From NCBI GenBank assembly GCA_029257775.1, contig JARIAQ010000019.1, forward strand, positions 157,603 through 221,602: a DNA stretch of 64,000 nt, in the 5' to 3' direction. Made by a program: the position numbers and the translations under genes. Shown one piece after another: positions 1 to 9,585 of the stretch (position 1 is the first letter of the stretch; each line of letters opens with the position of its first letter). The notes under the pieces are model-generated. The model made no database searches and was not told the origin of the DNA. It was given only the letters and a program-made list of their open reading frames with translations. Source of the stretch: Blautia sp. GTDB lineage: Bacteria > Bacillota > Clostridia > Lachnospirales > Lachnospiraceae.

Positions 1-2
1 CC

Positions 3-650
3 AGCGTGCCACCTCAAGGAGGAAGAAAACATCCTCAACAGGAATTTATTCAAATCGATACTACAAATATTCTTTTTATATGTGGCGGTGCTTTTGAAGG
101 TTTAGATAAAATTATAGAAACGAGAAAAGATACAAAATCAATTGGATTCCATGCAGAAATTCAGACAAAAGAAGAGAAAAATGTGGGAGAACTTTTAAAA
201 GAAGTAATGCCACAGGATCTTGTTAAATTTGGTTTGATTCCGGAATTTGTAGGTCGTGTACCAGTTGTAGTTTCTTTAAATGCACTTGATAAAGATGCAC
301 TGGTAAAAATTCTGACAGAGCCTAAGAACTCCCTTGTACGTCAGTATCAGACTTTGTTTAGTCTTGATGGGATTGACTTAGAGTTTGACGCAGATGCGTT
401 AGAAGCTATTGCGGATAAATCTATGGAAAGAAAGACAGGAGCTAGAGGGCTGCGGGCAATTATGGAGAATTCCATGATGGATTTAATGTATACAGCTCCT
501 TCTGATGAGAGTATTGTTAGTTGTACAATTACTAAAAATGTAATAGATGGGGTTGGAGAAGCTTTGGTAGAGCGTAGAGAATTGCCTGCATCTTCAAGAA
601 GAAGCAAAGGAAACAACCGTAAGAAGAAAGAAACACCAGAAATAGCGTAA
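3..650 (+). CDS. clpX: ATP-dependent Clp protease ATP-binding subunit ClpX (3' part only)
   Basis: This is the C-terminal half of ClpX, the AAA+ unfoldase that recognises tagged proteins and feeds them to ClpP. The reading frame is open from the first bases, so the N-terminal zinc-binding domain and Walker A lie upstream of the window, and the GTG at base 6 is not the true start. Visible are the RKH-type loop (GGRKHPQQ), the [10 protein letters not shown] strand, the arginine-finger region (IPEFVGR) and the sensor-2 region (GARGLR) before the small AAA subdomain. The lysine/arginine-rich tail ([11 protein letters not shown]) is variable in the family. lon starts 32 bases downstream, a common clpX-lon-ysxC order in Firmicutes. 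Confidence 0.96.
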   Translation, partial: SVPPQGGRKHPQQEFIQIDTTNILFICGGAFEGLDKIIETRKDTKSIGFHAEIQTKEEKNVGELLKEVMPQDLVKFGLIPEFVGRVPVVVSLNALDKDALVKILTEPKNSLVRQYQTLFSLDGIDLEFDADALEAIADKSMERKTGARGLRAIMENSMMDLMYTAPSDESIVSCTITKNVIDGVGEALVERRELPASSRRSKGNNRKKKETPEIA

Positions 651-682
651 AAGGCTAGGTACAGTATAAAGGAGGAGCGAGA

Positions 683-3004
683 ATGAGTGACATGATACAG
701 TATTTGCCAGCAATCGCCCTTAGAGGTACAACCATTCTTCCTAATATGATTGTTCATTTTGATGTAAGCAGGGAAAAATCTATAAAAGCCATAGAAAAGG
801 CTATGGTGGAGGATCAAAAAGTTTTTCTAATTACACAAAAAGATCCACAGACGGAAGAACCTTCACAGGAAGATTTATATACAGTAGGTACAATCGGGGA
901 AATTAAACAATTAGTAAAGAATAGAAAAAATATGATTCAAGTGCTGGTAGAAGGAAAACAAAGAGCAGAACTTGTACGTTTTGAAAGTGAAGATGTATAT
1001 TTAGAAGCAGAGGTAGAACTTTTGGAAGAAGAAGAAGTTCTTATGGACGAAAATGTGAAAGAAGCCATGCTTCGAGGTATGAAAGAATTGTTTGTACGTT
1101 ACTGTAATGAGAATACGAAGATGAGTAAAGAGTTGGCAGGACAGATTCTGGAAATTGAAGAAATTGAAACAATGATTGACCAGATTGCAGTGAATTTGCC
1201 AATGAAATATGAGGATAAACAGAAGATTTTAGAAGCTGTTTCACTGGAAGATAGATATGAAACTTTAGGCATGATTTTAAGCAATGAGATTGAGATTATG
1301 CAGATTCGTATAGATTTAAGTAATAAAGTCAAAGAACGTGTGGATAAAAATCAACGAGAATATATTTTGCGTGAGCAGATGAAGGTTATTCGAGAAGAAT
1401 TAGGAGATCAGGACACCGTTTCTGAGGCAGATCGTTTTAAAGAACAAACAGCTAAATTAAAAGCGTCTAAGGAAGTAAAAGAAAAGATTAATAAGGAGAT
1501 TGAACGCTTTAAAAATGCAGCGGGTATTCAGGCGGAAGCAGGAGTTGCGCGTAGTTACATTGAAACGCTCCTATCACTTCCTTGGGATAAAACTTCAAGA
1601 GATAATAAAAATTTAAAAAAAGCAAATAAAATACTAGAGGAAGATCATTACGGACTGGAAAAAGTAAAAGAGAGAATTATGGAATTTTTGGCTGTGCGTA
1701 CTTTAACAAAAAAAGGAGAAAGTCCTATTCTCTGTCTAGTAGGTCCTCCAGGAACAGGGAAAACTTCCATTGCACGTTCTGTGGCAAGAGCCTTAGATAA
1801 GGAATATGTACGTATTTCTTTAGGTGGAGTTAGAGATGAAGCAGAAATCAGAGGACATAGAAGAACTTATATTGGCGCAATGCCTGGACGAATTGCTAAT
1901 GGCTTAATTCAGGCGGGAGTTAAAAATCCTTTAGTATTGCTGGATGAAATTGATAAGGTAAGCAGTGATTACAAAGGGGATACTTCCGCTGCTTTGCTGG
2001 AAGTTTTAGATGCAGAGCAAAATAAGAAATTTAGAGATCACTATGTGGAAATTCCCCTGGATTTATCTGAAGTGTTATTTATTGCAACTGCCAATGATTT
2101 ACAAACGATTCCAAGACCACTTTTAGATCGTATGGAAATTATTGAAGTAAGCAGTTATACAGAGAATGAGAAAGTACATATTGCAATGGAACATTTGATT
2201 CCCAAGCAAATGAAAAAACATGGGTTGAAAAAAGAGGAACTTTGTATTGCGGAAGATGCGCTTCACGAGATTATTATTGGTCATACGAAGGAAGCTGGTG
2301 TAAGAAGTCTGGAAAGAAAGATAGGAGAAATCTGCAGAAAAACAGCACGCAAAATTTTAGAAGAAAAAGAAGAAACTGTTGTAGTAAATAAAAAAAATCT
2401 GGAAGAGTTCTTAGGCAGAGCGCGCTATACTTACCAGAAAAAAAATGAAGCAGATGAAATCGGTATCGTCAGAGGTTTAGCTTGGACAAGTGTAGGCGGA
2501 GATACATTACAGATTGAGGTAAATCTTATGCCAGGTAAAGGCGATTTTCTTCTTACTGGACAATTAGGGGATGTAATGAAAGAATCTGCCCAGACGGGAA
2601 TTAGTTATATTCGTTCTGTTGCACCGAAATATCAGATTGACGCAGACTTTTTTAAAGAACATGATATACATATACATATTCCTGAAGGTGCTGTACCAAA
2701 AGATGGTCCTTCAGCAGGCATTACTATGGCAACTGCTATGCTTTCTGCTATAATCGAAGTTCCTGTAAGAGCAGATGTAGCAATGACAGGAGAAATTACG
2801 CTGCGTGGCAGAGTTCTTCCAATTGGAGGTTTAAAGGAAAAACTTCTGGCTGCTAAAAGTGCAGGAATAGAAAAGGTATTAATTCCTTTTGAAAATCAAG
2901 CAGATGTTGAGGAAATGGAAAAAGAAATTATAGAAGGCCTTGAAATCGTACCAGTAAAAACAATGGAAGAAGTATTGAAACAGGCTTTAAGGGAAAAAAA
3001 GTAA
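683..3004 (+). CDS. lon: ATP-dependent protease La (Lon)
   Basis: Lon is a cytosolic homo-oligomeric AAA+ serine protease that degrades misfolded and regulatory proteins. The 773-aa product has the usual length and order: LAN substrate-binding domain (about 1-200), coiled-coil linker, AAA+ module with Walker A GPPGTGKT at about 354-361 and Walker B LVLLDEID at about 418, then the protease domain. The catalytic Ser is about residue 677 in KDGPSAG, and the catalytic Lys is about 720 in GGLKEK. The start follows AAAGGAGG. It sits between clpX and ysxC and is probably co-transcribed with them. Confidence 0.98.
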   Translation: MSDMIQYLPAIALRGTTILPNMIVHFDVSREKSIKAIEKAMVEDQKVFLITQKDPQTEEPSQEDLYTVGTIGEIKQLVKNRKNMIQVLVEGKQRAELVRFESEDVYLEAEVELLEEEEVLMDENVKEAMLRGMKELFVRYCNENTKMSKELAGQILEIEEIETMIDQIAVNLPMKYEDKQKILEAVSLEDRYETLGMILSNEIEIMQIRIDLSNKVKERVDKNQREYILREQMKVIREELGDQDTVSEADRFKEQTAKLKASKEVKEKINKEIERFKNAAGIQAEAGVARSYIETLLSLPWDKTSRDNKNLKKANKILEEDHYGLEKVKERIMEFLAVRTLTKKGESPILCLVGPPGTGKTSIARSVARALDKEYVRISLGGVRDEAEIRGHRRTYIGAMPGRIANGLIQAGVKNPLVLLDEIDKVSSDYKGDTSAALLEVLDAEQNKKFRDHYVEIPLDLSEVLFIATANDLQTIPRPLLDRMEIIEVSSYTENEKVHIAMEHLIPKQMKKHGLKKEELCIAEDALHEIIIGHTKEAGVRSLERKIGEICRKTARKILEEKEETVVVNKKNLEEFLGRARYTYQKKNEADEIGIVRGLAWTSVGGDTLQIEVNLMPGKGDFLLTGQLGDVMKESAQTGISYIRSVAPKYQIDADFFKEHDIHIHIPEGAVPKDGPSAGITMATAMLSAIIEVPVRADVAMTGEITLRGRVLPIGGLKEKLLAAKSAGIEKVLIPFENQADVEEMEKEIIEGLEIVPVKTMEEVLKQALREKK

Positions 3005-3019
3005 AATGGAGGAACACAC

Positions 3020-3625
3020 ATGGTTATTAGACATGTTGCGTTAGATATTGTCTGTGGTATTACTAGTACCCTTCCTGAAAATGAGGTTCCGGAAATTGCA
3101 TTTGCAGGAAAATCCAATGTAGGAAAATCATCTTTGATTAATGCATTGATGAACAGAAAGTCACTGGCTCGTACTAGTGCGTCTCCGGGAAAGACGCAGA
3201 CTATTAATTTTTATAATGTTAATCATGAAATGTATCTAGTAGATTTACCAGGATATGGTTATGCAAAAGTATCTCAGTCAGTGAAAGAACAATGGGGAAA
3301 ATTGATTGAACGATATCTTCACAAGTCAAAGCAGCTAAAGGCAGTTTTTTTACTGATTGATATTCGCCACAAACCATCGGAAAATGATAAAACTATGTAT
3401 GATTGGATTGTGTATAACGGGTATCAGCCTATTATTATTGCTACAAAATCTGATAAATTAAAAAGAAGCCAGATTCAAAAGCAGTTAAAAATTATTAAAG
3501 AGGGATTAGAACTGCCTAAGGGAAGTCAAATTATACCATTTTCAGCACAGACAAAACAAGGAAGAGAAGAAATCTGGGATTTAGCTGAGAAACTTTTATT
3601 TCCTGAAAAACTGTCAGAAGAATAA
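3020..3625 (+). CDS. ysxC: Ribosome biogenesis GTP-binding protein YsxC/EngB
   Basis: This small TRAFAC-class GTPase is needed for assembly of the 50S ribosomal subunit (the YihA/YsxC/EngB family, essential in B. subtilis). The 201-aa protein shows G1 GKSNVGKSS (about residues 31-39), G3 DLPGYG and G4 TKSD, and it ends shortly after the G5-like SAQT. The start is preceded by TGGAGG. It lies 15 bases after lon, as in B. subtilis, so co-transcription is likely. Confidence 0.97.
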   Translation: MVIRHVALDIVCGITSTLPENEVPEIAFAGKSNVGKSSLINALMNRKSLARTSASPGKTQTINFYNVNHEMYLVDLPGYGYAKVSQSVKEQWGKLIERYLHKSKQLKAVFLLIDIRHKPSENDKTMYDWIVYNGYQPIIIATKSDKLKRSQIQKQLKIIKEGLELPKGSQIIPFSAQTKQGREEIWDLAEKLLFPEKLSEE

Positions 3626-3646
3626 AGTATAACCAAGAGGAAGCGT

Positions 3647-4855
3647 ATGTTAAAAGGGATTATATTTGATATGGATGGGGTTTTGATCAATAGTGAACCC
3701 TTTCATTTTAAGGTCTGGGAGGAAACGTTAAGAAGACGTGGTATTTACATAGAATATGAGATTTATAAGGCTTGCATTGGCTCGACTATAGGATTTTTAA
3801 TGGATTTACTTCATAAGCACTATGGGATTTCTAGAAATGATGAAGAGTTAATAAGTGAAATGAAGATTGTAAAAGCTGAAATGATAAAAAAACAAGGTTA
3901 TCCTCCGCTGATTCCTCACATAAAAGAACTTCTGTATAGGCTTTTTGAAGCTGGATACGATATGGCAATAGCTTCCTCTTCTCCAATGGAATATATAGAA
4001 AATGTAACAGAATATTGGGGGATTCGAAAGTATTTTAAGTATCTTGTAAGTGGTGAGTGTGTAGAAAATCCTAAGCCAGCTCCAGATATATTTTTAAAAA
4101 CAGCGAGGCTTATGGGGATTTCACCAAAAGAGTGTCTTGTGGTAGAAGATTCTCAAAATGGATGTAAGGCTGCAAAAAAAGCAAATATGACATGTATGGC
4201 ATTTTACAATCAAGATTCAGGAAAGCAGGATTTAAGTTTAGCATCTGTTGTGGTAGAAGGCTTTGAAGAAATAGATAAGAATTTTTTAGAAAAAATTTAT
4301 AGTCACAATCATCATATTCCTGCTTTGGTTTGTGAGACATCTAGATTAGTAATTAGGGAAATGAAAAAAGAAGATATTCCCCGTTTAATGGAAATTTATG
4401 CTCAAGAAACTTCGAAAGAAGCCTGTGATGGTGGGGGAAAGTCATTAACAGAAGAATTAGAAAATTTTGAATCCTATCGTACTTATATGTATGAAATGTG
4501 CGATATGGGATATTGGTGTCTTGTAAAAAAAGATACAGCTGAGCTGATAGGGCGTGCAGGTATAGAACCAAAATTCTGGAATCATAATATGAGTGTGGTA
4601 GAATTAGGATATATTATTGATGAGAATTTTAGAAAACAGGGATTTGCTTATGAAGCATGCAAAGCAATTTTAAAAGTAGCCTATGAAAGAGGTGCTGTTT
4701 CTTTATATTGCAGAATAAAAAAAGGAAATATACCGTCTTTAAATCTGGCAAAGAAATTAGGTTTTGAAAAAATTGATTATCATTTGCAAGAAGATAGTCA
4801 GGATATGGAAGTATGGAGATATACTTGCGCAGAAATAGAAAATCAGCTACAATAA
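3647..4855 (+). CDS. HAD-family hydrolase fused to a GNAT N-acetyltransferase
   Basis: This is a two-domain protein of 402 aa. Residues about 1-215 form a HAD phosphatase of the beta-phosphoglucomutase/phosphatase type: motif I FDMDGVL, a helical cap, motif III lysine around ENPKPAPD, motif IV VVEDSQNG. Residues about 228-395 form a GNAT acetyltransferase of the RimJ/RimL type (LVIREMKKEDI start, acetyl-CoA loop RKQGFAYEA, then NIPSLNLAKKLGF). Both halves keep their core motifs, so both may be active. Substrates are unknown: the HAD half probably acts on a small phosphorylated metabolite and the GNAT half on an amine. It lies 21 bases after ysxC with a fair RBS (AGAGGAAG). Confidence 0.85.
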   Translation: MLKGIIFDMDGVLINSEPFHFKVWEETLRRRGIYIEYEIYKACIGSTIGFLMDLLHKHYGISRNDEELISEMKIVKAEMIKKQGYPPLIPHIKELLYRLFEAGYDMAIASSSPMEYIENVTEYWGIRKYFKYLVSGECVENPKPAPDIFLKTARLMGISPKECLVVEDSQNGCKAAKKANMTCMAFYNQDSGKQDLSLASVVVEGFEEIDKNFLEKIYSHNHHIPALVCETSRLVIREMKKEDIPRLMEIYAQETSKEACDGGGKSLTEELENFESYRTYMYEMCDMGYWCLVKKDTAELIGRAGIEPKFWNHNMSVVELGYIIDENFRKQGFAYEACKAILKVAYERGAVSLYCRIKKGNIPSLNLAKKLGFEKIDYHLQEDSQDMEVWRYTCAEIENQLQ

Positions 4856-4900
4856 GAGAAATTCAAAGAAAGGTTTTTCATATTAAGAAAAGGAATTGTG

Positions 4901-5746
4901 ATGGAAATTATAAAATCCAGAAAATTAAAATATGAATATGTAAAATATGATGATAATGGGCAGCCCTGCGAAAGCTATACAGCAGTTAAAGATGTTGACT
5001 TAGATGTGAAAGCAGGACAATTCATTTCAATCTTGGGGCATAATGGTTCCGGAAAGTCTACATTGGCAAAGCACATCAATGCTTTATTGCTTCCAACAGA
5101 AGGGTGTATGTGGATTGATGGAACGGATACTAAGGCAGTAGAGCAACTTTGGAAAATTCGTCAGAAAGCAGGAATGGTTTTTCAAAATCCAGATAATCAG
5201 ATTATTGGCACTGTAGTGGAAGAAGATGTAGGGTTTGGTCCGGAAAATATGGGGATACCTACGAAAAAAATATGGGCGAGAGTGGATAAGAGTTTGGAAT
5301 CTGTAGGGATGACAGCATTTCGCCATCGTTCCCCAAATAAATTATCAGGTGGTCAAAAACAACGTGTTGCTATTGCAGGTGTATTGGCAATGCATCCCAA
5401 ATGTATTATTTTAGATGAACCAACAGCAATGTTGGATCCAAATGGAAGAAAAGAGGTTTTAGCAGCTGTCCATGAGCTGAATAGAACAGAGGGCATTACG
5501 GTTATTTTAATCACTCACTATATGGAAGAAGTGATTGATTCAGATAAAGTTTTTGTTATGGATCAGGGACAGGTGGTTATGGAAGGAACTCCAAGAGAAG
5601 TTTTCTCGAAAGTGGAGGAATTAAAGAAATATCGTCTTGATGTACCTCAAGTGACACTTCTTGCTCATGAATTAAAGAAAGCAGGAGTGAATATTCCAGA
5701 TGGAATACTTACAATAAAGGAATTGGTGGATAAGCTATGTCATTAA
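4901..5746 (+). CDS. ecfA1: Energy-coupling factor transporter ATPase EcfA1
   Basis: This is the first of two ABC ATPases that power ECF-type vitamin and metal uptake with EcfT and interchangeable S components. It carries Walker A GHNGSGKST, a Q-loop (FQNPDNQI), signature LSGGQKQR and Walker B IILDEPTAMLD, and the C-terminal extension typical of EcfA. The ORF track begins at a GTG at 4898. I prefer the adjacent ATG at 4901 because AAGAAAAGGA is better spaced for it. The gene overlaps ecfA2 by 10 bases. No S component is encoded nearby, which suggests a shared group II module. Confidence 0.95.
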   Translation: MEIIKSRKLKYEYVKYDDNGQPCESYTAVKDVDLDVKAGQFISILGHNGSGKSTLAKHINALLLPTEGCMWIDGTDTKAVEQLWKIRQKAGMVFQNPDNQIIGTVVEEDVGFGPENMGIPTKKIWARVDKSLESVGMTAFRHRSPNKLSGGQKQRVAIAGVLAMHPKCIILDEPTAMLDPNGRKEVLAAVHELNRTEGITVILITHYMEEVIDSDKVFVMDQGQVVMEGTPREVFSKVEELKKYRLDVPQVTLLAHELKKAGVNIPDGILTIKELVDKLCH

Positions 5747-6597
5747 AATTAGAACATGTTACGTATACTTATAATCCAGGAACTGCATATGAACTTCATG
5801 CACTAAAAGATATTTCTTTAGAAATTCCGGCAGGACAGTTTTTGGGAATTATTGGTCACACAGGTAGCGGTAAATCAACTCTAATTCAGCATTTTAATGG
5901 ATTGATGCGTCCTACATCAGGGGTAGTGTCTTATAAAGAAGAAGATATATGGCAGGAAGGGTATTCTTTGAAACATCTCCGCAGTCGGATAGGGTTGGTG
6001 TTTCAATATCCAGAGCATCAGTTATTTGAAGCAGATGTTTTGGCAGATGTATGTTTTGGACCAAAAAATCAGGGCCTTTCCAATGAGGAAGCTGAGAAAA
6101 AGGCGGTAGAGGCATTAAAGTTGGTAGGATTGAAAGAAAAATATTATAAAAGTTCCCCCTTTGAGTTATCCGGGGGACAGAAGAGGCGAGTTGCTATTGC
6201 CGGCGTTTTGGCGATGGATCCAGAGGTCCTTATTCTGGATGAACCTACTGCAGGACTTGACCCCAAAGGAAGAGATGAAATTCTAGATCAGATTGCCTAT
6301 CTTCATGAACAAAGAAAGATTACGGTTATTTTAGTTTCCCATAGTATGGAAGATATTGCCAGATATGTAGATCGTATTTTGGTAATGAATAAAGGGGAAA
6401 AAGCTTTTGATGGTACACCTAAAGAAGTTTTTGCAAACTATAAAGAATTGGAACAGATCGGCCTTGCAGCACCTCAGATTACGTATATTATGAATGAACT
6501 TCAAGAAGCAGGTCTTTCCTGTGATTGTTCTGCAATTACGGTAGAGGAAGCAAAGGCAAGTATTTTAAAGGCACTGGAGAAAAGAAGAAATGATTAG
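5737..6597 (+). CDS. ecfA2: Energy-coupling factor transporter ATPase EcfA2
   Basis: This is the second ATPase of the ECF module, pairing with EcfA1 as a heterodimer on the cytoplasmic face. Of its 286 aa, visible motifs are Walker A GHTGSGKST, the Q-loop FQYPEHQLFE (the YPEHQLF form is typical of the second EcfA), signature LSGGQKRR, Walker B LILDEPTAGLD and the H-loop VSHSMED. It overlaps ecfA1 upstream (10 bases) and ecfT downstream (8 bases), so the three are translationally coupled. Confidence 0.95.
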   Translation: MSLKLEHVTYTYNPGTAYELHALKDISLEIPAGQFLGIIGHTGSGKSTLIQHFNGLMRPTSGVVSYKEEDIWQEGYSLKHLRSRIGLVFQYPEHQLFEADVLADVCFGPKNQGLSNEEAEKKAVEALKLVGLKEKYYKSSPFELSGGQKRRVAIAGVLAMDPEVLILDEPTAGLDPKGRDEILDQIAYLHEQRKITVILVSHSMEDIARYVDRILVMNKGEKAFDGTPKEVFANYKELEQIGLAAPQITYIMNELQEAGLSCDCSAITVEEAKASILKALEKRRND

Positions 6598-7390
6598 AGA
6601 TATTACCATAGGACAATATTATCCAGCAGACTCCGTTTTACACCGTTTGGATCCTCGAACAAAATTTATTGGTACATTTATTTATTTGGTGTCTCTTTTT
6701 GTGGCAGATTCCTTTTTAGGATATGTAATTGCTACCTGTTTTTTAGTGGGACTGATTATTTTGTCAAAAGTACCGGTAAAATTTATGCTTAAAGGGTTAA
6801 AACCTTTATTTATTATTTTGTTAATTACAGTTGTGTTTAACTTGTTTTTAGTACCTGGGGAAGTTATTTGGAGTTTTGGATTTTTAAAGCTTACCAGAGA
6901 GGGAATTGCTCAGGCAATTAAAATTGGTATTCGTTTAATTTATTTAGTGATTGGTTCGTCTATTATGACGCTGACAACTACGCCAAATCAGCTGACAGAT
7001 GGATTGGAAAGAATTTTGCATCCATTAAACAAAGTTCATGTGCCGGTACATGAGATTTCCATGATGATGTCTATTGCACTTCGCTTTATTCCTATTTTGT
7101 TGGAAGAAACAGATAAGATTATGAAAGCTCAGATTGCAAGGGGAGCAGACTTTGAAAAAGGAAATTTAATTCAGAAGGCAAAAGGATTAATACCTCTTTT
7201 GGTTCCATTGTTTATTTCTGCATTTCGTCGTGCAGATGATTTGGCAATGGCGATGGAAGCAAGATGTTACCATGGCGGTGATGATAGAACACAGATGAAG
7301 CCTTTGGTATACAAGACAAGAGATTACTTGGCATATGGTATTGTGCTTGTGTATTTGAGTATTGATATTCTTGTTCGTGTGCTTCTGTAG
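6590..7390 (+). CDS. ecfT: Energy-coupling factor transporter transmembrane protein EcfT
   Basis: EcfT is the membrane scaffold that couples the EcfA ATPases to substrate-binding S proteins. The 266-aa protein has an N-terminal YYPADSVLHRLDPRTK motif typical of EcfT, several hydrophobic segments (about 25-60, 65-90, 105-130, 240-263) and two coupling-helix motifs, AQIARGAD and AMEARCYHGG, the second with Cys in place of the usual Gly. It is translationally coupled to ecfA2 and followed after 15 bases by truA, the same ecfA-ecfA-ecfT-truA order as in many Firmicutes. Confidence 0.95.
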   Translation: MIRDITIGQYYPADSVLHRLDPRTKFIGTFIYLVSLFVADSFLGYVIATCFLVGLIILSKVPVKFMLKGLKPLFIILLITVVFNLFLVPGEVIWSFGFLKLTREGIAQAIKIGIRLIYLVIGSSIMTLTTTPNQLTDGLERILHPLNKVHVPVHEISMMMSIALRFIPILLEETDKIMKAQIARGADFEKGNLIQKAKGLIPLLVPLFISAFRRADDLAMAMEARCYHGGDDRTQMKPLVYKTRDYLAYGIVLVYLSIDILVRVLL

Positions 7391-7405
7391 GAAAAGGAGT
7401 ATTCT

Positions 7406-8143
7406 ATGAAACGAGTAAAATTGACAGTTGCTTATGACGGAACGAATTATTGCGGATGGCAGGTTCAACCCAATGGACGAACAGTCCAAGAGGTTTTGAA
7501 TCAATGTTTGTCTGAATTTACCGGAGAGAAAATCGAAACAATTGGAGCTAGTCGAACAGATGCCGGTGTTCATGCACTAGGGAATGTGGCAGTATTTGAT
7601 ACAAAAATGAGAATGCCAGGAGATAAATTTTCTTTTGCATTAAATCAGCGATTGCCAGAAGATATCCGTATTCAAGAATCAGAGGAAGTGAAGAGTGATT
7701 TTCACCCTCGCTATGTAAAGAGTGAAAAAACTTATGAATATCATATTTTAAATCGACGTTTTCCAATTCCTACAGAGCGCTTTTATTCTCACTTTACCTA
7801 TGTTCCCTTAGATACAGAAAAAATGAGAGAGGCAGCAAGGTATTTGGTAGGAGAACACGACTTTAAAAGCTTTTGTGGTACAGGAGCTCAGGTGAAAACT
7901 ACAGTAAGACTGGTTAAAGAAATTCAGATTGAGAAACAGGAAGATTATATTACGATTCGTATTACTGGAGAAGGATTTTTGTATAATATGGTTCGTATTA
8001 TAGCTGGAACCCTTATGGATATTGGGGGCGGTTTGTATCCACCAGAAAAAATGAGAGAAATTTTGGAAGCAAAAGACAGAAAAAAAGCAGGACCTACAGC
8101 ACCCGCAAGGGGACTTACTTTGATGAAAATTCAATATATTTAA
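7406..8143 (+). CDS. truA: tRNA pseudouridine(38-40) synthase TruA
   Basis: TruA converts uridines 38-40 of the tRNA anticodon arm to pseudouridine. The 245-aa protein has the usual length. Visible are the N-terminal VAYDGTNYCGWQ motif, the catalytic Asp52 in GASRTDAGVHA and the C-terminal FLYNMVRIIAGTL signature. The start has an AAAAGGAG site at good distance. It is the last gene of the ecf operon and is followed immediately by a long hairpin that probably ends transcription. Confidence 0.97.
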   Translation: MKRVKLTVAYDGTNYCGWQVQPNGRTVQEVLNQCLSEFTGEKIETIGASRTDAGVHALGNVAVFDTKMRMPGDKFSFALNQRLPEDIRIQESEEVKSDFHPRYVKSEKTYEYHILNRRFPIPTERFYSHFTYVPLDTEKMREAARYLVGEHDFKSFCGTGAQVKTTVRLVKEIQIEKQEDYITIRITGEGFLYNMVRIIAGTLMDIGGGLYPPEKMREILEAKDRKKAGPTAPARGLTLMKIQYI

Positions 8144-8145
8144 AA

Positions 8146-8221
8146 AAAGAGGTTGTTACATAAAATCGCAATTGAGAATGTATAAATATTCTTGATATGC
8201 GTCTTATGTAACAGCCTCTTT
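8146..8221. terminator. Long intergenic hairpin, copy 1 of a dispersed family (bidirectional terminator candidate)
   Basis: The arms AAAGAGGTTGTTACATAA and TTATGTAACAGCCTCTTT pair almost perfectly around an inner, weaker stem (AGAAT/ATTCT). It lies between the convergent truA and YitT genes, so it can end both. The end sequences recur at 14576, 26343 and 33128 in this window. Confidence 0.75.
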
Positions 8222-8227
8222 GGTATA

Positions 8228-9100
8228 TTAATGAGGTTTAAAACCTTCGCCTAAGACCTCATTAGATTCCATGATAATAATGAAAGCCTTTGGATCAATT
8301 TCTTTTACTGCATTTCTGATGATATACATTTGTTTATTATTGCAAGCACACATAACAACATCCTTGTTTTCGCCGGAATAACTTCCTTCTGCTTTTAAGA
8401 AAGTAGCACCTCTGCTTGTGACTTCATCAATTTTTTGGGCTACTTCTTTAGCATAATCTGTAACAATCAAAGTCATTTTACCTGCATCAATTCCATACAT
8501 GACTTTATCTACAACAGTAGACAGGAGAAAACTGATAATCATACCATAAATTAAACTGTCAATATCTTTGGAAACAATAGCAGTTCCTAGAAGAACAATT
8601 AAAGCATCCATGATAAATGCAATTTTTCCTAAGGTGAGATGTGGATTTAAAGCTTTTAAACTAAGCATAACAAAATCAGCACCTCCAGTAGAAGAATCCC
8701 GCATATAAATTAGTGCGAATCCTAAACCAGATAAAACACCAGTGCAAATAGCTGCTAACATACGATCACCTTGATAAACAGGAAATAGTGGAGCAGCATA
8801 GTCCATGAGTAAGGAAGTAATAACAATTGTGCGTAAAGAACGTAAAAAGAAATTACGTCCTAATATACGAAAACAGCAAAGTGCAATGGGGATATTTAAA
8901 AGGAAAGCAATTTTACCAATGGGTAATCCCCATAGATGGTAAAAAATTAAGGCGATTCCGTTAAGCCCTACTACAGGAAATTCTGAGGCTGCAGCAAAAT
9001 TATAAGTGGCAAGTGCAATTAGTATACCACCCAGAATATCAATAGATATATCAATACTCCATTTCTTTACATACCACATGGTTGGATGATTTTTCTTCAT
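8228..9100 (-). CDS. YitT family membrane protein (DUF161 plus DUF2179)
   Basis: This is a 290-aa integral membrane protein of the YitT family. It has about five or six hydrophobic segments in the first 200 residues (for example DILGGILIALATYNFAAAS) and a soluble C-terminal DUF2179 domain (from about MTLIVTDYAKEVAQ onward). Function in the family is not firmly known; some members are linked to transport or spore/stress phenotypes. The ORF track starts at 9163, but AAAGGAGG followed by ATG at 9100 is clearly the better start. It is monocistronic, leftward, with a likely promoter at 9184-9213. Confidence 0.9.
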   Translation of the reverse strand: MKKNHPTMWYVKKWSIDISIDILGGILIALATYNFAAASEFPVVGLNGIALIFYHLWGLPIGKIAFLLNIPIALCCFRILGRNFFLRSLRTIVITSLLMDYAAPLFPVYQGDRMLAAICTGVLSGLGFALIYMRDSSTGGADFVMLSLKALNPHLTLGKIAFIMDALIVLLGTAIVSKDIDSLIYGMIISFLLSTVVDKVMYGIDAGKMTLIVTDYAKEVAQKIDEVTSRGATFLKAEGSYSGENKDVVMCACNNKQMYIIRNAVKEIDPKAFIIIMESNEVLGEGFKPH

Positions 9101-9139
9101 AATGACGCCTCCTTTGGTATAAAAAGAAAAAAGCATATA

Positions 9140-9160
9140 CGAATTATAAACTATAATTCG
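9140..9160 (-). promoter_or_regulatory. Palindrome in the 5' leader of the YitT gene
   Basis: CGAATTATA-AAC-TATAATTCG is a perfect 9-bp inverted repeat between the candidate promoter and the start codon. It could be an operator or a small leader hairpin. No partner regulator is evident. Confidence 0.4.
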
Positions 9161-9183
9161 CAAATACTCTTTCTTTATATTTT

Positions 9184-9213
9184 AGTATACACAGAAAAAG
9201 TGAAAAAGGTCAA
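9184..9213 (-). promoter_or_regulatory. Sigma-A type promoter for the YitT gene
   Basis: Read on the minus strand, TTGACC is separated by 18 bases from TATACT, about 85 bases upstream of the chosen start. It is a near-consensus housekeeping promoter. Confidence 0.6.
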
Positions 9214-9233
9214 GTAGAGAAAAGGAAAGATTA

Positions 9234-9263
9234 TTGTAAAAAATTTAGTATATGTGGTATAAT
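9234..9263 (+). promoter_or_regulatory. Promoter for the 88-aa membrane protein
   Basis: TTGTAA, an 18-base spacer and a perfect TATAAT preceded by TGG (extended -10) lie about 55 bases upstream of the start at 9319. Confidence 0.65.
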
Positions 9264-9318
9264 AATTGCATAACGTGAAAATTAGGACAATAAGAATATT
9301 TTGTAAGGAGATTTTAAT

Positions 9319-9585
9319 ATGAGTCAGGAAAAGGTAGATCGATATAAAAAAGAGAAAGCAAATCGTGCAAAAATTCAGAAGAAAGAAAAAAGAGTTTTAT
9401 TTTTAGAAAAGTTTGGAATTGCAGCTGTTTGTGTAGTTGCAGTAGGTTGGATTGGATATTCTGCATATAATTTGGTAACAAGACCAGATCCAAATAAAGA
9501 ACAAGAAGTTGTTACTACAGAAATGGATATTACAGCTTTAAATGATTATTTAACAGGTATTTCATCTGAAAAAGTAGAAGAATAA
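9319..9585 (+). CDS. Small single-pass membrane protein, unknown function
   Basis: I do not recognise a named family. The 88-aa product has a strongly basic, Lys-rich N-terminal segment (about 1-30), one transmembrane helix (about 33-53, FGIAAVCVVAVGWIGYSAY) and a short acidic C-terminal tail. By the positive-inside rule the N-terminus should be cytoplasmic. It has a strong promoter and a good RBS (AAGGAG), so it is likely a real gene. It stands alone between the YitT gene and an AT-rich gap. Confidence 0.75.
   Translation: MSQEKVDRYKKEKANRAKIQKKEKRVLFLEKFGIAAVCVVAVGWIGYSAYNLVTRPDPNKEQEVVTTEMDITALNDYLTGISSEKVEE

Noticed and set aside
347-817. 156-aa minus-strand ORF across the clpX-lon junction
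   Set aside because: Antisense shadow of two well-supported genes.
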